Assembly (NCBI RefSeq): GCF_030466625.1
Contig: NZ_JADEVT010000001.1
Location: forward strand, 700,978-764,977
Length of the DNA: 64,000 bases
Direction: 5' to 3'
From: Nocardioides sp. ChNu-153
GTDB lineage: Bacteria > Actinomycetota > Actinomycetes > Propionibacteriales > Nocardioidaceae
A program made the position numbers and the translations under genes. Below the pieces are notes generated by a model. That model saw only the letters and a list, made by a program, of their open reading frames with translations. It was not told where the DNA came from and searched no databases. Of this stretch, positions 33,687-42,041 are shown piece after piece (the first letter of the stretch is position 1; each line of letters opens with the position of its first letter).

Positions 33687-34987
33687 CGCGCCCGCCACGC
33701 CGCGCCACGGTGCCCGGGCTCCCGGGGCTCGCGGGCCTGGCCCTCGTCTGCGCCCTCGGCCTGACGGCCTGCACCGACGACGGTGCGGGGGAGGAGGAGC
33801 GGCCCGACGCCGCTCCGGGGCGTGCCCCCGCCCCCGTCGCGCTCGACGTCGCCGACCTCGACGGCCCGGTGCGCGTCGGGGTGCTCGTGAGCACGGCCGG
33901 GGCGCCGGGCGAGGGCTCGGACCTGGCCCTGCCGGCCCACGGCGCGATCGTCGCGGAGCGCCGTCTCGACGCCGGCGGGGCCGACGTGGAGCTCGTCGTC
34001 GCGGACGACCGGGGCGACGCCGACGAGGCCCGGCGGGCCGTGGCGGAGCTCGCGGAGGCCGGGGTCGTGGGGGTCGTCGCAGCCACGACGGGGACGCACC
34101 TCGCGGCGGCGCTCGACGACGCGGCCGCGCTCGACGTACCGGTCCTGCTGCCGTACGCCGAGGACGCCGCGGGTCTGTCGGCCGGCGCCTGGTCGACCGC
34201 ACCGTCGGCGTCGGCCGTCGACGCGGGCGTGGCCGCCGCGTTGCGGTCGGCGGGCAGCACCGCCCCGCTCGTCGTCGCCGGAGCCGGGGCCCGCACGCCC
34301 ACGGTGCCGGGGGCGCGCACCGTCACGCTGGGTACGGCGGGCACCGGCGCCGCCGTCGACGCCGTCGAGCAGGCGGTGGCGGACGGGGCCGACGCGGTGG
34401 TCGTCGCCGCTCCCGCACAGGCGCAGGGCGAGGTCGTCGCGGGCGTCCAGGCCGTCGACGACCTCCCGCTCGTGCTCACGCCGCACGCGCTGCGCCCCGC
34501 CTTCACGACCGCGCTGACGGACGCCGGCGGCGCGACCAACGGGGACCTCCGCACGGTGGGGCCCGACGCGGGCGACACCACGACCCTGGCCGCGGGGGAG
34601 GAGGGGGACCGCGCGGCGGCGTACTTCGCCGCGCTGCGCCAGGCTGCCGACGACCCCGACCAGCAGGACCTCCTCGGCACCGGCCCCTTCGCCGCTCGGG
34701 CCGGTGACGCCGACCTGGCCAGCCACGACGCGGTCGTCGCGCTGGTGCGGGCCGCCGAGGAGGCGGGCAGCACCGCGGCGGGCGACGTCGTCGCCGCCCT
34801 CGACGGCCTGGCCCTCGACGGCGGTTCGGGACTGGCCGGCCCGCCGCTGGTCTTCGACGACGCGGAGGCCCTCGACGACGCCGACGTCCACGTGCTCGTG
34901 GGCACGACCCAGGACCCCGGCGTGCGGCCGCGGCCCGTCGACCCGGCGGTCCGCCTGGCGTGGTTCGCCGTGCCGGTGGACGGGTGA
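33683..34987 (+). CDS. Periplasmic-binding-protein-like lipoprotein
   Basis: A 434-residue exported protein. The signal peptide ends in a lipobox (LVCALGLTACTDD), then a Pro/Ala linker. The rest resembles type I periplasmic-binding proteins of the branched-chain amino acid receptor group: VRVGVLVSTAGAPGEGSDLALPAHGAIVAERRLDAGGADVELVVADDRGDADEARRAVAELAEAGVVGVV, then VPVLLPYAEDA and DAVVVAAPAQAQGEVVAG. No ABC permease or ATPase is near, so it probably senses rather than imports. It sits between the secreted helical protein and the Ser/Thr kinase, overlapping both genes by 4 bp (GTGA). Confidence 0.8.
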   Translation: MTRPPRRATVPGLPGLAGLALVCALGLTACTDDGAGEEERPDAAPGRAPAPVALDVADLDGPVRVGVLVSTAGAPGEGSDLALPAHGAIVAERRLDAGGADVELVVADDRGDADEARRAVAELAEAGVVGVVAATTGTHLAAALDDAAALDVPVLLPYAEDAAGLSAGAWSTAPSASAVDAGVAAALRSAGSTAPLVVAGAGARTPTVPGARTVTLGTAGTGAAVDAVEQAVADGADAVVVAAPAQAQGEVVAGVQAVDDLPLVLTPHALRPAFTTALTDAGGATNGDLRTVGPDAGDTTTLAAGEEGDRAAAYFAALRQAADDPDQQDLLGTGPFAARAGDADLASHDAVVALVRAAEEAGSTAAGDVVAALDGLALDGGSGLAGPPLVFDDAEALDDADVHVLVGTTQDPGVRPRPVDPAVRLAWFAVPVDG

Positions 34988-36978
34988 GCGTGGCCGACGA
35001 GCAGGACCCCGAGGCGGTCCCCCGGGCCCTCGGCAGCCGCTACGAGCTGGTGGAGCGGCTCGGCGGGGGCGCGATGGGCCAGGTCTGGAGCGCGGTCGAC
35101 CGCACCACCGGCGAGGCCGTCGCCGCGAAGCTGCTGCACGAGACCTACGCGCACGACACCGACATCGTCGGCCGGTTCATCCAGGAGCGCGCCATCCTGA
35201 TGAACCTGCGCCACCCGGGCATCGTGCGGGTGCGCGACCTCGTCGTCGAGGGCTCGCAGCTCGCCATCGTCATGGACCTGGTGGCCGGGGGCGACCTGCG
35301 CAGCCACCTGCGCACCGCCGGCACCCTCGCGCCCCGGGCCGCGGTCGCCGTGACCTGTGCGGTGCTCGACGCCCTCGCCGCGGCCCACGCCGCCGGCTTC
35401 CTGCACCGCGACGTGAAGCCCGACAACGTGCTCCTCGTCGGCGGGCAGCCCGGGGACGGCTCGGGCGTGCGCCTGTCGGACTTCGGCATCGCGCGGCTCG
35501 CGCAGGACTCGACGGTGCAGGCGACGGGTCTCGTCGGCACCCCCGGCTACATGCCGCCCGAGCTGTTCCAGCACGGCCGGTTCAGCACGGCCTCCGACGT
35601 CTACGCGACCGGCATCCTGCTCTACGAGCTGCTCGGCGGGCGCACGCCGTTCGCGGGCAAGGGCACCGTCCACACCATCGGCAACCGCCACGTGACCGTC
35701 GAGCCCCCGCCGCTGCCGGTGCACCCCCTGCTGTGGAGCGTGCTCGCGGTGATGCTGGCCAAGGACCCCGCCACGCGCCTCCCGGCCGGGGCGACCGCCC
35801 GCGCCCTGCGCGACCTGCCGGACGAGGCCCTCGACGGCGACCCGCTGCCGCGCCAGCCCGACCCCGAGACGTGGCACACCGCCGAGCGGACCGTCGTGCG
35901 CTCCCACCCCGCGCTGCCCGGCGCGCCCGCCCCCGGGGCCGCGGCCGTCGCGGCGGCCGCCGCCAGCGCGCCGCCCGGCCACACCGTCGACGTGCCCTTC
36001 GTGCCGTCGGGGGCCGTGGGCGCCGGCGGGCCCGACCCCGTTCCGGTCGCCCCGGAGACCCCGGAGACCCCGGCGCGGCGGGAGCCGCGACGTCGCGCCG
36101 TGGTCGCCGTGGTCGCCGCGGTGCTCGTGCTCCTCGCCGCGGTGCTCGCGGGCTCGTGGTGGGCGGGCCGCGACGACACCGGGGGTGGCGATGTGGACGC
36201 CGCCACGCGCGCGACGGCCCCCGAGCAGGAGGCCGAGCTGGACCCGGTGGCCTCGCCGAGCGGTCTCGTCGTCGCCCGCGCCGCGTCGTACGACCCCGGC
36301 GGGTCGACGGTGGAGGTCGAGCTGAGCCTGACGAAGCCGGCGGCGGCCGAGCCCACGGTCCTCGTCTTCCTGCCCGGCCCCGCCGACGACCCGGCGGACT
36401 GCCCGACCGACGTGGCCTGGGACGTGCCCGCGGCCCCGGTGGACCCGTACACGACGGCGGTGGAGCAACCGTGCGGCTGGAGCCTCGGCCCGCTGCCGGC
36501 CGGTACGACGACGCTGCGGGCCGCGGCCGTCGTCGGGGTCGACCTGGGGGTCGAGGAGGGCGCGCTGGAGGCGTGGGAGTCCGACGCCGCCGACCTCCTG
36601 ACGACCGCCGTCGCCGACACCGCCAACCGCACGACCGCGTTCCCCGCCCAGCGCGTGCGCAGCCTCCGGATCGAGGTCACGCCACCCCGCATCGACGTCG
36701 ACGGGACCGCGTCCACGCTCCTGTTCGCGACCTGGGCGCAGGGAGAGGTGGGCTCCGACCCGGTCCACGACAGCGGGGCCCGGGTGGCGAGCGGCGTCGT
36801 GCGGGAGCTCGCGGGCGACGGGCTGCGCTTCGCGACGGGGTGCGACGCCGTCGCCGTGAGCGTCGACGGCGACGTCCGCGGCTACTTCCCGACGACCGGC
36901 CCCTGCGAGGTGGTCGCCGAGGTGGGTGGCTTCGTGCTCGAGCCGGCCGCGGTGGCCGTCGTCACCCCCAGCACCTGA
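34984..36978 (+). CDS. Transmembrane Ser/Thr protein kinase with unknown extracellular domain
   Basis: A 664-residue Hanks-type kinase. Kinase domain about residues 20-285: Gly loop LGGGAMGQVW, Lys49 in VAAKLL, HRDVKPDN (Asp143), SDFGIA (Asp166) and GTPGYMPPELF. A Pro/Ala-rich juxtamembrane linker of about 85 residues follows, then one membrane helix (about 371-394, AVVAVVAAVLVLLAAVLAGSWWAG). The extracellular part of about 265 residues is beta-rich with cysteines (CPTDVAWD, QPCGWSLG) and is not PASTA. The GTG at 34984 overlaps the preceding stop. Co-transcription with a binding-protein-like lipoprotein suggests ligand sensing through the extracellular domain (inference). Confidence 0.92.
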   Translation: MSVADEQDPEAVPRALGSRYELVERLGGGAMGQVWSAVDRTTGEAVAAKLLHETYAHDTDIVGRFIQERAILMNLRHPGIVRVRDLVVEGSQLAIVMDLVAGGDLRSHLRTAGTLAPRAAVAVTCAVLDALAAAHAAGFLHRDVKPDNVLLVGGQPGDGSGVRLSDFGIARLAQDSTVQATGLVGTPGYMPPELFQHGRFSTASDVYATGILLYELLGGRTPFAGKGTVHTIGNRHVTVEPPPLPVHPLLWSVLAVMLAKDPATRLPAGATARALRDLPDEALDGDPLPRQPDPETWHTAERTVVRSHPALPGAPAPGAAAVAAAAASAPPGHTVDVPFVPSGAVGAGGPDPVPVAPETPETPARREPRRRAVVAVVAAVLVLLAAVLAGSWWAGRDDTGGGDVDAATRATAPEQEAELDPVASPSGLVVARAASYDPGGSTVEVELSLTKPAAAEPTVLVFLPGPADDPADCPTDVAWDVPAAPVDPYTTAVEQPCGWSLGPLPAGTTTLRAAAVVGVDLGVEEGALEAWESDAADLLTTAVADTANRTTAFPAQRVRSLRIEVTPPRIDVDGTASTLLFATWAQGEVGSDPVHDSGARVASGVVRELAGDGLRFATGCDAVAVSVDGDVRGYFPTTGPCEVVAEVGGFVLEPAAVAVVTPST

Positions 36979-37023
36979 CCCGACCGGGCACCACCCGATT
37001 TGTCCGGTCCCTCCGGCGGCGGC

Positions 37024-37029
37024 TAGGGT
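37024..37029 (+). promoter_or_regulatory. Candidate -10 box for rplY
   Basis: TAGGGT about 150 nt before the rplY ATG. The resulting leader of 37036-37176 would be long for this genome and is GC-rich; I see no known riboswitch or ribosomal-protein leader in it. Confidence 0.4.
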
Positions 37030-37176
37030 GCTGCGGTTGCCTCGGCGAGGGAGCCTCCGGGTTCCGTGATCGACAGGGCCGGTCGGACTCCCGTGTCCGC
37101 CGCGCTGTCGCGCCGCGGCGCCCGACCTGACGAGCGGCCTCCCGTGCCGCCGTACCCGCACCACGAGGAGTCCCAC

Positions 37177-37854
37177 ATGTCCAGCGAGAAGATCACCTCC
37201 GAGCGTCGCACCGAGTTCGGCAAGGGTGCGGCCCGCCGCATCCGCCGCGCCGACAAGATCCCCGCCGTCGTCTACGGCCACGGCATGGAGCCGCTGCACC
37301 TGACGCTGCCCGGCCACGACACGATGCTCGCGCTCAAGCACGGTGGCGCCAACGCGCTGCTCGAGCTCGACGTCGAGGGCGAGGCGCAGCTGGCGCTGAC
37401 CAAGCACGTGCAGGTCGACCCGATCCGCCGCGTCATCGAGCACGTCGACTTCGTCGCCGTCGTCAAGGGCGAGAAGGTCACGGTCGACGTGCCCGTCGTC
37501 GTCGTGGGCGAGGCCGCCTCGGAGACCCTGGTCGTCACCGAGAACGCGACCGTCCAGGTCGAGGTCGCCGCCACCGACATCCCCGAGCAGGTCGAGGTGT
37601 CCGTCGAGGGCGCCGAGGCCGGCACGCAGGTCACCGCGGCCGACCTGGCCCTGCCGGGCGGCGCGACGCTGCTGACCGAGGGCGACGTCCTCGTCGTCAA
37701 CGTCACCGCCGCCGCCACCGCCGAGCAGGTCGAGGCCGAGCTGGCCGAGGCCGAGGCCGACGCGGGCATCGAGAAGGACGAGCCGGAGGCCGCCGAGGGC
37801 GACGCCGCCGACGCCGGCGACGCCGAGCAGGGCGAGGCCACCGACTCCGAGTGA
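37177..37854 (+). CDS. rplY: 50S ribosomal protein L25 / general stress protein Ctc
   Basis: Binds 5S rRNA. 225 residues from the ATG that follows GAGGAG at 6 nt. The N-terminal L25 domain includes [26 protein letters not shown]. The C-terminal TL5/CTC domain includes [37 protein letters not shown]. The end is an acidic low-complexity tail of about 45 residues (Ala/Glu/Asp) typical of actinobacterial CTC. Pth follows closely, as is common. Confidence 0.96.
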   Translation: MSSEKITSERRTEFGKGAARRIRRADKIPAVVYGHGMEPLHLTLPGHDTMLALKHGGANALLELDVEGEAQLALTKHVQVDPIRRVIEHVDFVAVVKGEKVTVDVPVVVVGEAASETLVVTENATVQVEVAATDIPEQVEVSVEGAEAGTQVTAADLALPGGATLLTEGDVLVVNVTAAATAEQVEAELAEAEADAGIEKDEPEAAEGDAADAGDAEQGEATDSE

Positions 37855-37858
37855 GTCC

Positions 37859-37880
37859 GGGCCCGGCGCGAGCCGGGCCC
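37859..37880 (+). terminator. Perfect hairpin between rplY and pth
   Basis: GGGCCCGGC, loop GCGA, GCCGGGCCC: a 9-bp stem with GNRA-type tetraloop beginning 4 nt after the rplY stop. No U-tract. It may end part of the rplY transcripts or protect the upstream mRNA end. Confidence 0.55.
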
Positions 37881-37907
37881 CCGAGCAGAGAGGGCCGGGG
37901 TTCCCCC

Positions 37908-38516
37908 ATGTCCGAGACCGAGAACGCGCCCGGGGGCGTGTGGCTCGCCGTCGGGCTGGGGAACCCCGGCCCGTCGTACGCCGGCAACCGGCACAACATC
38001 GGTTACCTGGTGGTCGAGGAGCTGGCCGCGCGCTGGGGCAGTCCGTTCCGCTCCCACAAGACCGGGCGGGCCGACGTGGTCGAGGGCCGTGTCGGCGCAC
38101 CGGGCACGCCCGGGCCCCGGCTGGTGCTGGCGCGACCGCGCAGCTACATGAACGAGGTGGGGGGCCCGGTCAAGGCGCTCGCCACCTTCTACAAGGTGCC
38201 GCCCGAGCGCATCGTCGCCGTCCACGACGAGCTCGACATCGCCTTCGGCACCCTGCGCGTGAAGAAGGGCGGCGGGGACAACGGCCACAACGGCCTGCGC
38301 TCGATGCGCTCGTCGTTGGGCACCGGCGACTTCCACCGGGTGCGAGCCGGGATCGGCCGGCCCCCGGGGCGCCAGGACGTCGCGGACTTCGTGCTGTCGG
38401 ACTACTCGCGCACCGAGCGCAAGGAGCTCCCGCTGCAGGTGGGCGACGCCGCCGACGCGATCGAGTGCCTCGTCACCGAGGGCCTCGAGCGCACCCAGCA
38501 GCGCTTCAACTCCTGA
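37908..38516 (+). CDS. pth: Peptidyl-tRNA hydrolase
   Basis: Releases peptides from prematurely dropped peptidyl-tRNA. 202 residues from the ATG at 37908. It has [23 protein letters not shown] with the catalytic His in [46 protein letters not shown] with the family Asp and Asn, and [12 protein letters not shown]. Length and motif order match bacterial Pth. An earlier in-frame ATG would place the start over the rplY stop and hairpin, so the 37908 start is preferred. Confidence 0.97.
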   Translation: MSETENAPGGVWLAVGLGNPGPSYAGNRHNIGYLVVEELAARWGSPFRSHKTGRADVVEGRVGAPGTPGPRLVLARPRSYMNEVGGPVKALATFYKVPPERIVAVHDELDIAFGTLRVKKGGGDNGHNGLRSMRSSLGTGDFHRVRAGIGRPPGRQDVADFVLSDYSRTERKELPLQVGDAADAIECLVTEGLERTQQRFNS

Positions 38517-38576
38517 GCCCGCCGGGCTGGGACGAAGGTCCCGGTTCGGGCCCGCTCGTGTGGGAGTGCGACGCGC

Positions 38577-38592
38577 GTCACTTCCGAGTGAC
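38577..38592. promoter_or_regulatory. Inverted repeat upstream of the GAF-like gene
   Basis: GTCACT-TCCG-AGTGAC, a perfect 6-bp inverted repeat immediately before TTGCAG (38593-38598), which could be a -35 element. The 192-bp gap between pth and the next gene otherwise holds only several TGCA-containing short repeats. Confidence 0.4.
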
Positions 38593-38708
38593 TTGCAGTG
38601 CCCCTGCATCGTTGGCATCGCGAAGGTGCAGTCACAGCCCCGGTCCTCGGGCGTCCAGTGTGCGTGGCAGCGCGGGGGAGAGCCGTATCCGGAGGGCGTG
38701 GGCAAGTC

Positions 38709-39575
38709 GTGGAGAGTTCTGCACTGGACGAGGTCGAGCGGTGGCGCGAGCTGGTGGAGCACACCATCCGCGCGGCCATCTCGCTCGACGCGGTGACCGT
38801 CGCCCGGTACGACGACACCGTCGAGCTTCCCCTGGCGGGAGGCGCGACGCCGTCCTCGTCCCTGCGCAGCACCACGACGGGGCCGCCGGAGGACGACGGC
38901 GTGATCGCCGTGCGCCGCGAGTGCGCGGACGGCACCGGCATCGTCCTGCACCTCGTGCGCTCGACGGGCTCGTTCGACGCCGAGGAGCGCCGCCTGGCCC
39001 GGCGGGTGGTCGACGCCCTCGAGCAGCTGGTGCGCGGGACGGTCGGCCAGCTCCCGGACGAGCTGGCGCCCGGCGACGTGGCCGACGCGCTCGAGCGCAC
39101 CCTCCACGACCTCGACGACCTGGTGGACGCGCCCGTGGTGGACCGGCTCACGGCCGTCGCCTGCCGCTTCGCCCAGCGCCTCGACGTCGCGGGCTGGTGG
39201 ATCGGGCGGGCCGGGAGCACGGAGCTGTGGCGGGCGGCGAGCGCCGTACGACGCGACGGCCCCGACGGCGAGCGGCTCGCCGCCGTGCTGGCCGCGCCCT
39301 CCCGGCAGGTCACCGACGAGCAGACGGCCGCCGTGCTCGAGGGTGGCTCGTTCGTCGCCTGGTCGGGCGACGGGTCGGCCGCCGCCCGGGCCATGGAGGT
39401 GTGGGGCGGCGGGGTCACGCGCGTGGCCGCCGGCGGCTACGACCTCGACGCGCGCCGCTGGATGCTGTGCATGGTCGGCGACGTCACGACCCCGGACCTG
39501 CGCCAGGCCCAGGCCGCCGTCTCCGCGGCGGTGCAGGTGGCGCTGGGCTTCCCCCGGGCGCCGCGGCTCTCGTGA
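38709..39575 (+). CDS. Hypothetical protein with possible GAF-like fold
   Basis: A soluble protein of about 288 residues. The first part shows an alternating alpha/beta pattern with DDGVIAVRRECADGTGIVLHLVRSTGSFDAEERRLARRVVDALEQLV, which resembles the end of a GAF domain. The second half repeats the pattern (VDRLTAVACRFAQRLDVAGWWIG to RRWMLCMVGDVTTPDLRQAQAAVSAAVQVALGF). Two tandem degenerate GAF-like domains are therefore possible, without an effector domain. No HTH is seen. The start is uncertain; the GTG at 38709 is the most plausible, because in-frame sequence before it is not typical coding sequence. The promoter region contains a perfect inverted repeat. Confidence 0.6.
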   Translation: MESSALDEVERWRELVEHTIRAAISLDAVTVARYDDTVELPLAGGATPSSSLRSTTTGPPEDDGVIAVRRECADGTGIVLHLVRSTGSFDAEERRLARRVVDALEQLVRGTVGQLPDELAPGDVADALERTLHDLDDLVDAPVVDRLTAVACRFAQRLDVAGWWIGRAGSTELWRAASAVRRDGPDGERLAAVLAAPSRQVTDEQTAAVLEGGSFVAWSGDGSAAARAMEVWGGGVTRVAAGGYDLDARRWMLCMVGDVTTPDLRQAQAAVSAAVQVALGFPRAPRLS

Positions 39576-39617
39576 GGTCGGACGGTGGGGACAGCCAGGC
39601 CGCCTGGGGAGCGGGGG

Positions 39618-40367
39618 TCAGCGGTAGTGGGTGCCCAGGACGGTGCGCACGTGGTGCTCGAACGCCTCCGCGACGTCACCCATGATGAGCCCGGCGTGGC
39701 CGAACAGCTCGAGGCAGACGAAGCCGTGGATCGACGCCCACACCTGCGTGAGCCGCACGACGGCCTCGGGACACACCCCGTCGGGGCCCAGCGCCTGGGC
39801 CACCTCGAGGATCTCCGGCTGCACCACGGGTAGCGGGGTCGCCATCGTGCCGAGCGCCACGTGCCCGGCGGCGACGTCCTCGAGCATGATCACGAGGGGG
39901 ACGCGGTAGAAGCCCAGGAGGTGCTCGCGCCAGGTCGGTGACCCGGCACCGCTCACGTTGCCGTGGCGGAAGATCAGGGCGAACTCGGCCGGGTGGCGCA
40001 GGCACCAGGCGCGGTAGGCGTGGGCCATGTCCACGGCCCGTTGCAGGGGGGCGCGGTCCGGGACCGCCGCCGCCTCGCCGAGTGCGGCGGCCACGGAGTC
40101 GAACGCGTCGAGCGCGAGGGCCTCCATCAGGTCGTGGCGCGACTCGAAGTACCGGTAGATCGCCGAGGGGGTCATTCCCACCTCGCGCGCGACGGCCCGC
40201 AGCGACAGGTCGCTGCCCTCCTGGGCGGGGGCGAGGAGCTCCCGGGCGGCGGCCTTGATCTCGTCCGTCGTGGCCAGCCGGGCGCGGTCGCGGCGCGACG
40301 GGGCCCGCTCCGGTCCCGTGGACGCGGACGTCTCGGGCTGCGCGCCCCTGTCCGGTGTCTCCGTCAT
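39618..40367 (-). CDS. TetR-family regulator, probable repressor of the exopolysaccharide operon
   Basis: A 249-residue TetR protein. The helix-turn-helix is LSLRAVAREVGMTPSAIYRYFESRHDLMEAL. The C-terminal domain (AYRAWCLRHPAEFALIFRHGN, WASIHGFVCLELFGHAG) resembles the WHG/TetR_C_13 type. The ATG at 40367 is preferred over one at 40376 because GGGAG lies 9 nt before it but abuts the first. It diverges from the exopolysaccharide operon. Two copies of a GAACnGTGTTC palindrome flank the shared -35 region, which suggests autoregulation and control of the operon. Confidence 0.88.
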   Translation of the reverse strand: MTETPDRGAQPETSASTGPERAPSRRDRARLATTDEIKAAARELLAPAQEGSDLSLRAVAREVGMTPSAIYRYFESRHDLMEALALDAFDSVAAALGEAAAVPDRAPLQRAVDMAHAYRAWCLRHPAEFALIFRHGNVSGAGSPTWREHLLGFYRVPLVIMLEDVAAGHVALGTMATPLPVVQPEILEVAQALGPDGVCPEAVVRLTQVWASIHGFVCLELFGHAGLIMGDVAEAFEHHVRTVLGTHYR

Positions 40368-40408
40368 CGCACCCATCTCCCGAGTGACCTTACTGGCCCG
40401 ACTGGCTC

Positions 40409-40429
40409 CCGTGCGTCAAAGACGCACGG
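40409..40429. repeat. Perfect 9-bp inverted repeat in the TetR 5' leader
   Basis: CCGTGCGTC-AAA-GACGCACGG lies 42 nt before the TetR start codon. It could fold in the TetR mRNA leader or act as an operator; no U-tract follows. Confidence 0.5.
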
Positions 40430-40451
40430 TTGGGCGCGGCTGGCAGGTAAA

Positions 40452-40500
40452 GAACCGTGTTCTCACTTGACAACGCCGTTCACGAAAGCGAACAGTGTTC
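40452..40500. promoter_or_regulatory. Divergent promoter with two TetR-type operators
   Basis: GAACCGTGTTC (40452-40462) and GAACAGTGTTC (40490-40500) are two copies of one palindrome, centres 38 bp apart. Between them is TTGACA (40467-40472) for the rightward operon, whose complement TTGTCA gives a -35 for the TetR gene with TACCTG 18 nt on. Both promoters would be covered by a repressor bound at the two sites. Confidence 0.62.
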
Positions 40501-40553
40501 TCCAAGCAGGTCTAGTCCACCCCGGATCAGGGGTCGAGGTCAAGGAGGCGCCG

Positions 40554-42041
40554 GTGTCGGGCGTGGTGCGAGAGGTGTCGGGCGGTGAGCGTGGTCACGC
40601 CACGGTGCAGCCCGTCGTCGGGGAGCCCGGCCCGGTCGGCACGACCCCCCGCCCCGTCGCGGCGGTCCGCTCCGTCGCCCCCGCCCCGGCCCCGGCTCCG
40701 GCTCCTGCCGCCCCGGCTCCCGCCGCCGTCGCGGCCCCGGCCGGACGCCGCTCCCGGGTCGTCCTCGCGCTGGGCGAGGCGGTCCTCCCGGTCGCCGTGC
40801 CGGCCGGGGGAACGCTGGCCGGCCCCCTGTCACTGCCCGCGGCGGGCCTCGTCGCCGGTGCCTGGTGGGCGGCGCGGCTGCTGCTGGCCGGCTCCCGCCC
40901 GGCCCACTGTGCCGTGACGGGCGCGGACCTCCCGGGCCTGGCCCGGGTCGCGCTGCTCGCGGCCGGCCTGCTCGCGCTCGGGGTCACCGCGGGTCTCCTC
41001 GTGGCCCCCGTCGGGCTGCTCGTGCTGGTCGTGGTGCTCGTCGCCGTCCTGCTCGCCGTCGTGCGGGCCGCGCTCGCGGCCGGGCGCCGCGAGCCCCGGG
41101 TCGTGCTGCTGGTCCCGTCCGGCCGCCGGGCCACCCCCGACCCCGCGGGCCTCGCGGCCCCGGTGGCCCCCGTGGCCACGGTCGGCGTCGACCTCGAGAC
41201 CGGCGACGCCCCGGCGCTGGCCCGCACGGTCGTCGACCACCGCGCCGACCTCGTGCTCCTGGCCCCGGGCGCCGGGCTCGCCCCCCGCGCGGTGCGCGCC
41301 GTCACCTGGCAGCTGCAGCCGACCGGCGTGCCGCTCGGGTTCGCCGCACCTGCCGTCGCCCCCCGCCGCCTGGCCGTCGGCCGTCTCGGCGGCCCCACGG
41401 GAGGCACCGTGCTCACGCTCGCCCCGCCGCGGCACGGCACGGTGGGGCGGGTCACCAAGTCGCTCGCAGACCGCACGCTGGCCGCGGTGGCGCTGGTGCT
41501 CCTGTCACCGCTCCTGGGGCTCCTGGCGCTCGCCGTGCGGCTCGACAGCAGCGGCCCGGCCCTCTTCCACCAGGTGCGGGTCGGGCGCGACGGCCGCCCG
41601 TTCGTCCTGCACAAGCTGCGCACCATGAGGGCCGACGCCGAGCGCCTGCGCTCCGCGGTGACCCACCTCAACGAGTCCGACGCCGTGCTCTTCAAGATCC
41701 GGGCCGACCCGCGGGTCACCCGGTTCGGCCGCTTCCTGCGGCGCTCCTCGCTCGACGAGCTGCCGCAGCTGTGGAACGTCGTGCGGGGCGACATGTCCCT
41801 CGTCGGTCCGCGCCCCGCCCTGCCGGCGGAGGTCGCGGCGTACGACGAGACCTCCCGCCGCCGCCTCGCCGTGAAGCCCGGGCTCACCGGGCTGTGGCAG
41901 GTCAGCGGCCGCTCCGACCTCCCCTGGAGGGACGGCGTGGACCTCGACCTGGCCTACGCCGACGACCTGTCCATCGCGGGTGACCTCGTCATCTGCGTCC
42001 GCACCGTGTCCGCCGTCCTGCGGGCGAAGGGAGCCTACTGA
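40554..42041 (+). CDS. Exopolysaccharide-initiating polyprenyl-phosphate sugar phosphotransferase
   Basis: Starts polysaccharide assembly by placing a sugar-1-phosphate on undecaprenyl phosphate. 495 residues. The first 65 residues are Pro/Ala-rich and disordered. The hydrophobic blocks from 70 to 180 suit four or five membrane spans, followed by a CoA-binding-like region. The C-terminal bacterial sugar transferase domain is complete: LDSSGPALFHQVRVGRDGRPFVLHKLRTMRADAE, SLDELPQLWNVVRGDMSLVGPRPALPAEV and KPGLTGLWQVSGRSDLPW. The GTG at 40554 has AAGGAGG 5 nt upstream. First gene of the operon, behind the TetR-operated promoter. Confidence 0.93.
   Translation: MSGVVREVSGGERGHATVQPVVGEPGPVGTTPRPVAAVRSVAPAPAPAPAPAAPAPAAVAAPAGRRSRVVLALGEAVLPVAVPAGGTLAGPLSLPAAGLVAGAWWAARLLLAGSRPAHCAVTGADLPGLARVALLAAGLLALGVTAGLLVAPVGLLVLVVVLVAVLLAVVRAALAAGRREPRVVLLVPSGRRATPDPAGLAAPVAPVATVGVDLETGDAPALARTVVDHRADLVLLAPGAGLAPRAVRAVTWQLQPTGVPLGFAAPAVAPRRLAVGRLGGPTGGTVLTLAPPRHGTVGRVTKSLADRTLAAVALVLLSPLLGLLALAVRLDSSGPALFHQVRVGRDGRPFVLHKLRTMRADAERLRSAVTHLNESDAVLFKIRADPRVTRFGRFLRRSSLDELPQLWNVVRGDMSLVGPRPALPAEVAAYDETSRRRLAVKPGLTGLWQVSGRSDLPWRDGVDLDLAYADDLSIAGDLVICVRTVSAVLRAKGAY

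Noticed and set aside
30834..34202. 1122-codon minus-strand frame opposite the large secreted protein
   Set aside because: Considered because the plus-strand protein is itself unrecognised. The plus strand has a signal peptide, Shine-Dalgarno and coupled downstream genes, while the antisense frame has none of these.
33649..38100. Very long minus-strand open frame (about 1480 codons) opposite the lipoprotein, kinase and L25 genes
   Set aside because: High-GC DNA gives long open antisense frames. The translation is Arg/Gly/Pro/Ala-rich low complexity without motifs, and the plus strand has clear genes with conserved domains.
38709..39575. Sensor kinase or diguanylate cyclase for the GAF-like gene
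   Set aside because: No histidine kinase, GGDEF, EAL or HTH motif could be found in the 288 residues.
40409..40429. Intrinsic terminator
   Set aside because: It lies upstream of the TetR start codon with no gene ending there and no U-tract.
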